A stretch of 64,000 bases of DNA from Ampullaceana balthica (taxonomy: Eukaryota > Mollusca > Gastropoda > Lymnaeidae), in contig CALYLW010000322.1 of the NCBI GenBank assembly GCA_944989445.1, positions 589,723 to 653,722 on the forward strand, read 5' to 3'. Made by a program: the position numbers and the translations under genes. This document shows, piece by piece, positions 11,655 to 23,200 of the stretch (positions are counted from its first letter, which is position 1; every line of letters begins with the position of its first letter). Under the pieces are notes generated by a model. That model ran no database searches and had not been told where the DNA came from. It saw only the letters and a program-made list of their open reading frames with translations.

Positions 11655-12850
11655 CCAACTTGAGGTTTTGGTGTCTAGAGTTGACCCCTTTAAGACAACT
11701 TGAGGTTTTGGTGTCTAGAGTTGACCCCTTTAAGACAACTTGAGGTTTTGGTGTCTAGAGTTGACCCCTTTAAGACAACTTGAGGTTTTGGTGTCTAATG
11801 TTGACCCCTTTAAGACAACTTGAGGTTTTGGTGTCTAGAGTTGACCCCTTTAAGACAACTTGAGGTTTTGGTGTCTAGAGTTGACCCCTTTAAGACAACT
11901 TGAGGTTTTGGTGTCTAGAGTTGACCCCTTTAAGACAACTTGAGGTTTTGGTGTCTAGAGTTGACCCCTTTAAGACAACTTGAGGTTTTGGTGTCTAATG
12001 TTGACCCCTTTAAGACAACTTGAGGTTTTGGTGTCTAGAGTTGACCCCTTTAAGACAACTTGAGGTTTTGGTGTCTAGAGTTGACCCCTTTAAGACAACT
12101 TGAGGTTTTGGTGTCTAGAGTTGACCCCTTTAAGACAACTTGAGGTTTTGGTGTCTAGAGTTGACCCCTTTAAGACAAATTGAGGTTTTGGTGTCTAGAG
12201 TTGACCCCTTTAAGACAACTTGAGGTTTTGGTGTCTAATGTTGACCCCTTTAAGACAACTTGAGGTTTTGGTGTCTAATGTTGACCCCTTTAAGACAACT
12301 TGAGGTTTTGGTGTCTAGAGTTGACCCCTTTAAGACAACTTGAGGTTTTGGTGTCTAATGTTGACCCCTTTAAGACAACTTGAGGTTTTGGTGTCTAGAG
12401 TTGACCCCTTTAAGACAACTTGAGGTTTTGGTGTCTAGAGTTGACCCCTTTAAGACAACTTGAGGTTTTGGTGTCTAGAGTTGACCCCTTTAAGACAACT
12501 TGAGGTTTTGGTGTCTAGAGTTGACCCCTTTAAGACAACTTGAGGTTTTGGTGTCTAATGTTGACCCCTTTAAGACAACTTGAGGTTTTGGTGTCTAGAG
12601 TTGACCCCTTTAAGCCAACTTGAGGTTTTGGTGTCTAGAGTTGACCCCTTTAAGACAACTTTGGGTTTTGGTTCTAAAATTGATCCCTTTAAGACAACAT
12701 CGGGTTTTGGTGTTTAAAGTTGACCCCTTTAAAGACAACTTGAGGTTTTGGTGTCTAAAGTTGACCCTTTTCAGATGACTTGGAGTTTTGGTGTCTACAG
12801 TTGATCCCTTTAAGACAACTTGGAGTTTTGGTGTCTGAAGCTGATGTTTG
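11655..12850. repeat. 40-bp satellite, about 30 copies
   Basis: The unit is ttgaggttttggtgtctaga followed by gttgacccctttaagacaac. About 25 copies are near-identical up to 12660; the last ones (12660-12850) are diverged. A two-base variant (aatg for gag-type 'agag') occurs in several copies. Confidence 0.97.
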
Positions 12851-13309
12851 ATCCCTTTCTTTTAGCTGAAAGCCACTTTTACTATTTGAATATATTTTTT
12901 AGTATGTTATGTGTACTGCAGTTTTCCTACCTTATCATGGCAAACAGACAAATCCTGTTTTACTTTCTTATTATGTCATGGTATGAGATGATTGTAGCTA
13001 TATGTTCACCAAAAATTAATTCACATATAGTTGACCAAAATAATTGAAAACTCATTCAAGTTATTGTATATTTTAATAGAAATATATTATGCACAGTTTC
13101 AAGACTTGTACAACACAGCATAGAATTATTAGAATGTACACATATGTACACAAACAGTACATTTGACAACAAAGGCCTCATCAGCAATCTTCAACTGTCC
13201 ATAGACTAATCTGTCGGCCAATACATCCTGGGGCAAATTTTGTGAACCAGTCAAGTCCCTTCTGCTAATGCAGTCAGCCAGTCGGGATGGGAGCATTACA
13301 ACAGATCAA

Positions 13310-13572
13310 GCCAATTAAAATAAACCACAGTGGAGTTAGAGCTATTTAAACTACAGTGGAGTTAGAGCTATTTACACTACAGTGGAGTTAGAGCTATTTA
13401 AACCACAGTGGAGTTAGAGCTATTTAAACCACAGTGGAGTTAGAGCTATTTAAACCACAGTGGAGTTAGAGCTATTTAAACCACAGTGGAGTTAGGGCTA
13501 TTTAAACCACAGTGGAGTTAGAGCTATTTAAACCACAGTGCAGTTAGAGCAATTTAAACCACAGTGGAGTTA
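13310..13572. repeat. 27-bp minisatellite
   Basis: About ten copies of a unit based on ccacagtggagttagagcta plus tttaaa. No reading frame or gene context. Confidence 0.93.
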
Positions 13573-14640
13573 AACTGATGAGAAAATGGAAAGTCATTTT
13601 TGTTTTGACCTTGACCTTGCAGTACTGAATTTATTCAAATTTAAGGGCCTATAACAATACTGTATTCTTTAATTTCTATTAATTTATTTAGAATATTGGA
13701 TGAGAACTGATGATGATAATTCAATGGCACATTTACCAACATCATGTAAAAACAACCATTGAAATGATTTGTTCCATGAAGTTAACAATGTAATGTAATG
13801 AATAATTTGTTCTACAAATTGAACTTTTTGTTGTTACATTGCACATTCAAAACAAGGGGGAGTAACATTGTGCAATGTATTGTTAACAAAATAAATCTAT
13901 TTTTAAAATTTCATCTTCATTAAAAAACATTTAAAATTATCATACAAAATCATTTGTATTAGGTCAATTGTCCCAATGGAAATCCGTTGTGCCGACATGT
14001 TTCAGTAATACCAGAAAATAGAGTATACAGAAAGCTTATCCTAAAAACAAAAAAAAATTATCTTAAATACTCCACTGTATTTTATTTTTATGCCAATAGC
14101 ATCATGACATGACAAGCAATTAATGTGTGTCACGATATTATGACAGGCCATCGATGTGTGTCAGGAAATTACGAGCAAACCTTTGCGGTTATGATGAGCT
14201 TACAAGATCTTTAGTCGAGTATCAAAACAACAAGAAATAATAAATGTAAGCTTTGTATAGCAGCACGTGGAGCAGGCTCACTCTTAGATCTATTGGGATT
14301 AAATATCACATGTCAGGGTTATGGGTTCATTGAGATACTCTGATCCAAGTACCAGATTCTTTCTTTCTAAACAACATGGCTTAAAACAAAACAGATTTAG
14401 TTTGTTCCATTCAATTTAAACTTTATCAAAATATGTTCATCTATACATAAAAAAAATCAAGTTGCCATGTACTGTATCCATGGACATACACAACAAATTT
14501 GATCATAGTAAATAGAACCTTGTTTACTACCATAAAGAATTCACTAACCTAGTTAAGCAAACTTATCAACACAATTTTTGTGGGAATATCAAAAGGTCAT
14601 AGAAATAAAGTGGGTCAATGAGTGACCTCCAGATATGATG
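13573..14640. other. Unassigned AT-rich stretch
   Basis: No ORF, RNA gene or element end was recognised. It may include the distal 3' region of the minus-strand USF3-like gene, but no evidence fixes that. Confidence 0.45.
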
Positions 14641-14950
14641 TCAAACTAGTGGCACAGGTGTATACAGTAGTACGCATACACTGGATAGTGAATGTACACA
14701 CGCAGGTAGCTGTACTTGATGTGTAAAACTAGTAACACAGGTGTATGCAGTAGTACACATACACTGGGTAGTGAATGTACACACACAGGTAGCTGTACTT
14801 GATGTCTAAAACTAGTGGCACAGGTGTATAAAGTAGTACATGAAAACTGGGTAGTGAATGTACACACACAGGTAACAGTACTTGTATGAGTAAAACTAGT
14901 GGCACAGATGTGTTAAGTAGGACACATACATTGGGCAGTGAATGTACACA
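14640..14950. repeat. 83-bp tandem repeat
   Basis: About four imperfect copies of a unit with 'gtgaatgtacacacacaggt', 'aaaactagtggcacaggtgt' and 'agtagtacacatacactggg'. The minus-strand ORFs of 73 and 123 residues here are repeat artefacts. Confidence 0.9.
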
Positions 14951-15039
14951 CACAGGAAGGAATACATGTACATGGGGTGGGAAATGGGACAATGAGTAGT
15001 TACTGTTGACAATGTATATGTGTATGGAGTAAGGGTTAG

Positions 15040-15180
15040 GAAAGTGGACACACAAGGTGCACATCAGCATGGGGTGGGGCATGTGCACAGAGTGGTGCAC
15101 ATCAGCATGTGGTAGGGCATGTGCACAGAGTGGTGGACATCAGCATGGGGTGAAGCATGTGCACACAGGGTGGGTAAGGT
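15040..15180. repeat. 38-bp minisatellite
   Basis: About four copies of a unit with 'ggtgcacatcagcatggggt' and 'ggggcatgtgcacagagt'. Confidence 0.8.
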
Positions 15181-15289
15181 GCACAGCTACAAGTGTAAGA
15201 TGAGCACAAAGGTTGTCATGCGTACAGTGTTTAGGACACATTCCTTTAAAAGGATGTGTACACAGGTGTACGTGAGTTAGGACATTAGA

Positions 15290-15990
15290 ACTCATTGCCC
15301 CAGTTACACTCCAAACATCTCATTACTGCAGCTGTCTATCACTGTTCCTGACATGCTACCTTGGGATTTCAGGTAGGTAAATAGTTTTTAAAATGTGTTT
15401 CCCGGTGGTTTCCATTTCACCTGGGGATTTCTAGGTACAAATTTGTATACCTAGTATTTTATTTTGTAAATGTCTGCCATCATTAGAGATAAGACAATAG
15501 AGATGAACCTAAACTTTAAATTTTGTTGATCTAACAAATTATCCATTTAGGACAAAAACACAAAAAATTATTATAATTATATATATATAAAATGAAAATA
15601 ACTTGAGGAAGGGGAGCTAATATGTAACTGAAAGTTGACGAAGGGGAGCTAATAATTTCCCTAAACTAAAAGGGTGTGTGTGCCATGAAGTAGGTAGGAG
15701 AAATGTTGAATGTGTCTGTGTGTATCTGTGTGTGTGTGTGTACACTATCCATTATTATAAGACATGCAAAAATATTAGTTGTCTATAGTATTTTAAAAAG
15801 GTCGTTACATTTTATTGTTAAAAATTATTACTTTAAATTAGTTTACATTTTACATGTGCAAAAATTCAAACTGTAGAATCTCACGTTAAACATATGCCAA
15901 GCTACAAGCTGATAAATAATTTGTGTGAGCGATGAACTCTATGAGAATCTGTTAACTACATGTTGTAATAAACCAGCAACACTTGAGTTA
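15290..15990. other. Unassigned stretch with a short TG microsatellite
   Basis: Contains a (TG)n-rich run at about 15710-15740 and two copies of 'gaaggggagctaat' at about 15608 and 15639. No gene seen. Confidence 0.5.
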
Positions 15991-16020
15991 GTAAATAAGC
16001 ATGAATATATGAACAATATC

Positions 16021-16110
16021 TAGGTGTAAAGTACAAACAAGCCTCCTAGCAGCATGAACACACCTCATAGCAACATGAACACACCTCATAGCAACATGAA
16101 CACACCTCAT
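16021..16110. repeat. 21-bp repeat, short
   Basis: Three to four copies of 'catagcaacatgaacacacct'-type units. The 97-residue minus ORF over it is not supported as a gene. Confidence 0.75.
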
Positions 16111-16450
16111 GTTCACATCAACACACTTGCACAATATCTGTAAATGCATTAAAAACAAGAATTTGTGAAATAAATAGAAATTGATAATAAACACTAACGC
16201 AGACACGCAGACCAATGCTGAACAGCGCCAATAGATAATATGAACACAGCACATGTTAATGTGAACACACCTCAAGTACACAGGACCCGGACATAGTGTG
16301 CTTCTTGTTCAAAAAGTCTGTAAGTTAGCTGAGGGTTTTTGAATTCATACAAATACAATACATTAGTCTCAATGATGTACTAGTGAGTGGGGACACCTGG
16401 TGGCAGTGGCACAGCTTGGATGGTGGGTGCCACTTGGTGCAGTCAACTCA

Positions 16451-16634
16451 TGGCAATGTTCCCTCTGAGGTTCGTTGGGCCGTGTGCACAGTAAAAAAAA
16501 ACTCATGTGGAAAGTTGCACAGCATTCATTTTTTGCGCAATATTTTACTAAATTTGCTTCGCAGTAATTCTAAACTGCTATGCTGCATCGGTCAGAAATC
16601 TACCTGACTGTGCAGCTTAAAGGAAACATTGCCA
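16451..16634. mobile_element. MITE with tggcaatgtt ends
   Basis: Perfect 10-bp terminal inverted repeats tggcaatgtt/aacattgcca. The interior (gcacagcattcattttttgc, tgctgcatcggtc) is shared with copies nested inside the hAT elements at about 47107-47300 and 61848-62035 (inverted). 'tgcagtcaactc' occurs just outside both ends, but not abutting the right end. Confidence 0.7.
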
Positions 16635-17314
16635 ACCTGTGCAGTCAACTCGTTGCGCAACACCCCCATGCCAAGTAAATGTAAGCACCTGTGCCACTGT
16701 CTGGGGGACAAGAGCAATCTTCAAATGACTGTACATGGCTAGTATACAAATAATACATTATGTGGACATCAGTTTTGTTTACATCTGCACCTAAAATCTA
16801 TTATTTATCTACATGCCAATAACAAAAAGTGTAAATTATTTGCAGTAAGTATACAGTAACAAGACATCTCAGTTAGCATTTAATTTACAGTAAAGCAGCA
16901 AGCATCAATCAAATATTCAAACAACACATTTCCAGGACCAAATTTAGCAACATGAGCAATTGTTTTACTTTGAACTACAGTATACACTCAAATAGTGGTC
17001 ACATTTTAAATGATATTTTTAAACCAGGGATGCGGCATTTAATTTTTTTAAAAATAAAAAATCCCAAGTAGACTTTGACAAGTAACCTTGGCCTCAAGCT
17101 TAATTGAGGAAAAGGGAGAATACAACATTTCAATTTTACCTCTTTAATGACTACTTCCTCTTAAAGGACCACTTCCAAACAGACAGAATAATATTGGCAG
17201 TGATTGATTTAAATCCTTGTCAACAAGTAAATTGTAAAAGAAGACAAGTTTTGACAGGTTTAGACAAAGAGACTTTTAACTTTCAATCTCTATAAGAATA
17301 TCTTTAGTTTCTGC

Positions 17315-17730
17315 CTTCACATTGTTTGTTGTAGACGTGTACCATGTTAAAACATTCACATTGCCTGCACATGTCTCTGACATTTCTATTTAAGTAACTA
17401 TAACACTTTGAATTGTTTGTTGTAGACAGTGTACCATGTTAAAACATTCACACTGCCTGCACGTGTCTCTGACATTTCTATTTAAGTAACTATAACACTT
17501 TGAATTGTTTGTTGTAGACGTGTACCATGTTAAAACATTCACACTGCCTGCACGTGTCTCTGACATTTCTATTTAAGTAACTATAACACTTTGAATTGTT
17601 TGTTGTAGACGTGTACCATGTTAAAACATTCACACTGCCTGCACGTGTCTCTGACATTTCTATTTAAGTAACTATAACACTTTGAATTGTTTGTTGTAGA
17701 CAGTGTACCATGTTAAAACATTCATTAATT
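17315..17730. repeat. 91-bp tandem repeat
   Basis: About 4.5 near-identical copies of a 91-bp unit that contains 'gtgtaccatgttaaaacatt' and 'tttgaattgtttgttgtaga'. It lies downstream of, and may be inside, the 3' UTR of the USF3-like gene. Confidence 0.95.
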
Positions 17731-17775
17731 GAATCAATTGACCTCTACTTAAGCCTAAATTAATTTCTTTCATGA

Positions 17776-17781
17776 TTTATT
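17776..17781 (-). terminator. Candidate poly(A) signal of the USF3-like gene
   Basis: TTTATT on the plus strand (AATAAA on minus) is the first canonical signal I found after the stop codon at 19196. It implies a 1.4-kb 3' UTR. RNA data would be needed to confirm it. Confidence 0.3.
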
Positions 17782-19195
17782 TAATTCTGAAATAACTGCA
17801 TGAAAAAATGTAAGATTGAAGGTCTTGATATGTTAATGACTACTAGTCACCTGATACTTGGATTTCCAAGAGATTTTAGCACTGAACACACTTTCCTAGG
17901 GTACAATTAAAACAGTAGCCAGTATTCAATAAGAAAACACAGCAAACAATATGGCTTAGGTTATCAGTTTTGACAAAATGCCTTGATGTGTCCAAAAAAA
18001 TTTTTTTTTCAAAAGCCTCTAACTTTCCACTGATTGACAGACCCATTCACTCTGGAGTGACCAGTCTACATGTGACCTTATATGAGCATATACTGAGCAT
18101 ACTGGCAATAAATCACTCTTGTACAACAAATTGATAAGTAAAAATAAATGAGCATTATGAAATAAGATCATTCTACTTGTGTTAGATCATTATAATTGAA
18201 ATAGATCATTCTCTATGCAATAGATCATTCTCTATGCAACATATCATTCTAATAATATAATTATATCAAAAAATTGAAAGAAAAAAACATTCAAAATAAA
18301 TAAACTATCATTACATTTTAAAAGTCCTGTTTCCCACCTTAGCCAGGACAGATAAGTTATCAATCAACAAATTAAACCAGTAGAGGCTCCAGCCATTACA
18401 ACAACTCAAATCTATTGGTTAGTCCCAAGGCTATTTAACAGCATTGTAAACAAAGCATATGTATGTATGTCTGTATATGTAACTCACTCTCGAGATTCAA
18501 ATGAACATATTTACAATCAGATTGCAGACATGTACAGATAATGAAAAATGTGTACAGAAATCCCTTCTCAGTACAAGATTGTAGGGTAGAGAAGGCCAAA
18601 CAGTGATGATACATTGTTCCAACAAACCAATAAGTACTGAAAACATTATCCTTTAAGAAAACAACACAATGTGGTTTCAGGGCCGAGTCAAAAAGTCTAA
18701 TTGACATTAACATCCAAACTGGCTTAGAGCAAATAGTTTCAAAACGTGTGTCAATGATATGAGAACATGGGGAAATGGTACAGCACACATAGGATGGTAA
18801 CTCAATGATATGAAATAATGAGGAAATGAATTGATAGCAACACAACAAGAAATGAGCATGGCACTTGTACTTGTAGCATTAGAAGCTGAACAGCAGGGTT
18901 CAACATGCGTAACAGGAATACACATAAATGTAAGAGCTGATGATTTCATCATCCGCAGTCAAATTACCACCTAATAGTTCTTGATCCACTGTGAGATCTC
19001 CATCCTCTTGTTTACAGTCAAATTAGCAAACTAACTTGCAGGCATCACGTGGCCTGGGTTCATAACAATGAAATAACTTATGAACAAAAAATACTGTACA
19101 ATGGAAGTTTTTGAACATTTACATGTGGTTTACGTTGCGTCAAAGTTTAGGGATCAAACAGGAGAAATGGGGCGGGAAGGAGGGGGGGCCTAATG

Positions 19196-20256
19196 TCAGT
19201 GGGAATCATGCATAGAGAAGTTAATGGGGGGGAGGCCAGGTGTGTGAAAGGTCGGGGGCCCCATTGAGCCATTAAACGGTTGGCCCATGTGGCCCCTAGA
19301 GTCAAAGCCATGCTGATAAAAGGCGGCCATCATGTGAGATTGAGCAGAGTGAGGGCGGCTGTGGTACAGCGATGCTGCTGTCTGGTGAGCACCGTGCTGC
19401 AGCGAATGATCCATACTTTGGTGCGGCCCGCCGGGCAGGATGGGGCTGGTGTGGAGAAATTTGTTGGAAGAGATATTATCTGGCGTGGCGGTCGTCTCAT
19501 TGCCAAATAGGCCAAACGGGGACATGTGGGGCGGCACCCCCATGGAGTGAGGGGAGATGCCGGCCGCTGCGTTGCCGTGGTTACCGGTCATCGAGTTCAT
19601 GCCGAAGCCGCCGGGTTGAAAAAAAGAATTCTGAGCCCTGGCGTGAAAGAGGGGGAAGTGCGAGGCGGCCATGTCGGCCGTCTTGGTGCCAGAGTTGGAG
19701 ATGGGCCTCGGTGGAGCGTTGAACATGCCGCTCAGGAAAGGCGTGTCTGTCTGGTGGGGCCGTGCGGCCGGGGGGGACATGCTCTGGGTCAGGGTCGGGA
19801 AATTGAGATAGGAGAACGGGGTGTCGAACATGTTCTGTGAGAGGCTGGCGTCCATGGTATCAGAGGGGAAACCACTGTGCTGGGAGGCCGTGTTCTTCTT
19901 CTTGGACGAGGAGGATGATGACGACGCGCTTTTCCTTTTCTGGGAGTTCCCGCTGCTGCGGTTGTGCGATGACGACGTCGAATTATTGGACGCGCTGGCG
20001 CTGCTTGGCTGTTGGGCCGAGTGATGAGAGGGTTGGGCTCGGCTGGAAGTTGATGTCGCCGGGCTGTGACCTTGGCCGAGGTTAGAACTGGCGCTACTGG
20101 AGGAGCTACCGTTGTTGTTAGCACTTCTGTGGCTGGAGATGTTGCTGCTGCTCGTGGTGCTGTTGTTACTGCTGGCACTACTTGTGTTGGAGGCTGCAAC
20201 TGAGGGACTGGATGAGGATTTTTTAGGGGCTGCTGGTTTTCTCGGTGATTGCTGAG

Positions 20257-20290
<34 letters not shown>

Positions 20291-23200
20291 TTGAACTTGC
20301 TGCTGTTGTGCCTGCTGTTGCTGCTGCTGGTGGTGGCCGGTGTCCAGCCTGGCACAGTCGCGGCCAAACGACGGCGGCCCGTACCCCGATGCTATCTGCG
20401 AGTGCGGGTGCGGGAAGCCCATGGCTGCGTGATGGCTAACAGACGTATAGTCGTACGGTGACCTCGACGGCATGTCCCGAGTGTCTGGCAGATGTCGCAG
20501 TGGCATGGAGGCTGAGGATGATGGAAAGGCCATCGGGAAGAAACTGTTGTTGTGGGCTGCCGAGGACAGGTGGGCCATGGGATCCATGTGGCTCATGCCG
20601 GATGGTGGGTGCTGGATGGTGTTGGGCCTCTTCTGCTGTTGCTGATATATGGACTCCGGGGTCGACTTTGAGCTCGGGTACCGATTGCTGTTGGAAGAAT
20701 CCATTCCCTGCTTGGCGCTGTTACCATAACTACCACTGCTTCCAGCTCCGCTTCCTGTGCCAGAAGATTTGGCCGAGCCCCCGGTGGCCCCGGGGTTGTT
20801 GTTGTTAGAGGACGAGCTGGTGTTGTATGTTGGAGATTTAGCGATGGGGGGGATGTCCAGCTTGGGCTGATTGCCGTACGTCATCAAACTTGATGGGCCG
20901 ATTCCATACGTTGGGGCTGAGGACCCACCGCTAGATGGCCTGGAGGTGTGCTGGATCTCCATGTTGCCCAGCGGGTGCATCGCGATGCTGTGGTGGGAGG
21001 TGGAGGAGGAGGAGGAGGAGGGTGGGATGTTCATCGGGTTGGAGGGTGGGAAAAACGGGTGGAGGTACGATGTGTTGTGTGAGACATGACCCCCGTTGGA
21101 GGGCTGCATGGGAGCCACCGGACCGCGGTTACTTTGGCTGTTACTGCTGTTGTTTCCACTGCATGACGACGGCTGAGATGAAGAAGACGACAGAGAGAAG
21201 GAGAAGGCCCCCGAGCTGGGGGAATTGAGCGGCATGGTTCCAGAACTAAGTATTGGTGAGGCGGTGGTGACGTTCGATCCAATGTTTGTAAAATTGAAAG
21301 AGCTGTTTGCATTGGGGTGTTCAATGATTTTGTCCACGGAGTACTGGTTCTTCTGCTGCTGGTTTGACCCTTGAGAGAAGTTGCCTCCCTTCTGTGAGTT
21401 GATGAAGTTGGAAGTCTGCTGGTCGTTTGATGGACTCATGTGTTTGAGCTTCATGTTTGAGCCACTGGGTGGCGAGGCAAAGTTAGCATTGCGTGGTGAG
21501 GTGTCCGGGGGAGCAAACAACTGGGATAGATTGGGTGGTTGCTGCGGCGGGTGTGAGAGGGGAGGAACGGTCACCCTGTCCATTAGTGGGTTGCTGCCCA
21601 TCTGTGAGCTCTGCTGCTGCTGCTTCTGACACGAATGGTTGTGCTGCTGCTGTGCTGCTGGGGACATGCTGTGCACGGAGCTGGCAGAACCTGGTGAGGC
21701 GTGAAGCTTTGGGGAAGGGAGGGGCGTGGTGGAGGCAGAGGGGGGCCTCAGGTTGTGAGGGCTGCTCTGAGGGGGAAGGTGTGGTGGATTCTGCCTTTGA
21801 GATTTCTGCTGCATGTCCGTGTGAGACGACTGCTGCAGCCCCATGCCCATGTCACCACCACCCAGGGGCACGTGGCTCAATGGCTGGGTCTGCACCGGCG
21901 TCTGCCGTCTTTGTTGCTGGGAACAACTTTCGGCTTCCTCCGACTCCAGCTCAGAGGTGATGGGCTTCAGGGGAATGAACTCTGACAGGGCATCCAGGGA
22001 TGATGAGCTCAGTGAGGGCATTGGAGATTCGGCCCGGGTTGATGATGACGACGTGGGGTCCAAGTGGTGAAGGGTGTTGGTTGAATTCATGCAGCTGCTT
22101 TGTTTGCTGCCGCCAGACGTGGTCAACGGAGAAGACACGGCCGAGGAAGGGGGCAGGGAGAGCATTGGTCCTGGTGTCGAGGAGGAGATTGAAATACTTC
22201 CTGCGTGGGAGCTGGCGGGGGACTTGGGGTCAAGGGGTGGAGGGGTGTGCATACGAGACTGCGGCTGCTTGGATGACGGCGATGGTGATTTGAGCTCTTT
22301 GCTGTTTTGAGAGTCCAACATCAAGACCGTCTCCGAGTGGCTGTGGTGAATGGGAGGGGCTGGGGTGCGCAGGGCAGGCAGGTCCACATCAGACGGTGAC
22401 AAGACTCCATTCTGTAAATTGGGTGGGCTGGAGTTGAGGATCATCTTACCGGGACTGTGCTGGTTGAAGAAATCGGCCAATGTCTCTGCAGGCAGCCCGA
22501 TGGAATTCTCGTGGTCATCGTGGGACTCTGACAACTTTGGAGAGCTATGGAAGTCCACGTCGGAGAACACCATAGGAAACGTGTCTTCCAGGCTCGGGTG
22601 ACTTTCTTCATTCTGTCCATCTTTCTTAGTCATGCCATAGTTACTCTCTTCGCTCTGCCCATCTTTCTTAGGCAAACCAAATGTGTTGCAGCTGGTAGCC
22701 ATGTTGTTGCTAGGCTGTTTTGATGATCCAGGAGTTGACATTGACAACGAGGTGGAGGGGGCTGATGAAGATTTCAGTGGCAGTGAAGAAAATGAAGGCG
22801 GAGATTTCGGCAAAGCGGGTGAAATCAAGGATGATGGGGGATTCAATGAGGACGCAGATGACAAATTGGATGTGGCTTGAACAGCTGATGCTGAGGTTGC
22901 AGTTGAAGAGGTGGCTTTTGGCGAGGCAGATGTCTGCTGATGAGATTGTTGTCGGTTGTTCTTGCTGTTGTTATTATTATTGTTCTTAGTTTCACTTCGT
23001 GTAGTAATGTTGCTGAAGCTGCTTGCATCACTTCGCGTGGTCATGTTGCTGTAGCTGCTTGCATCACTTCGCGTGGTCATGTTGCTGTAGCTGCTTGCAT
23101 CACTTAGTGTGGTCATGTTGCTGTAGCTGCTTGCATCACTTCTCGTGGTAATGTTGCTGTAGCTGCTTGCATCACTTTGTGTGGTAATGTTGTTGCTGCT

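Noticed and set aside
14646..15100. Minus-strand His/Cys/Val-rich ORFs resembling secreted peptides
   Set aside because: Generated by the 83-bp and 38-bp repeats; no signal peptide, splice structure or family match.
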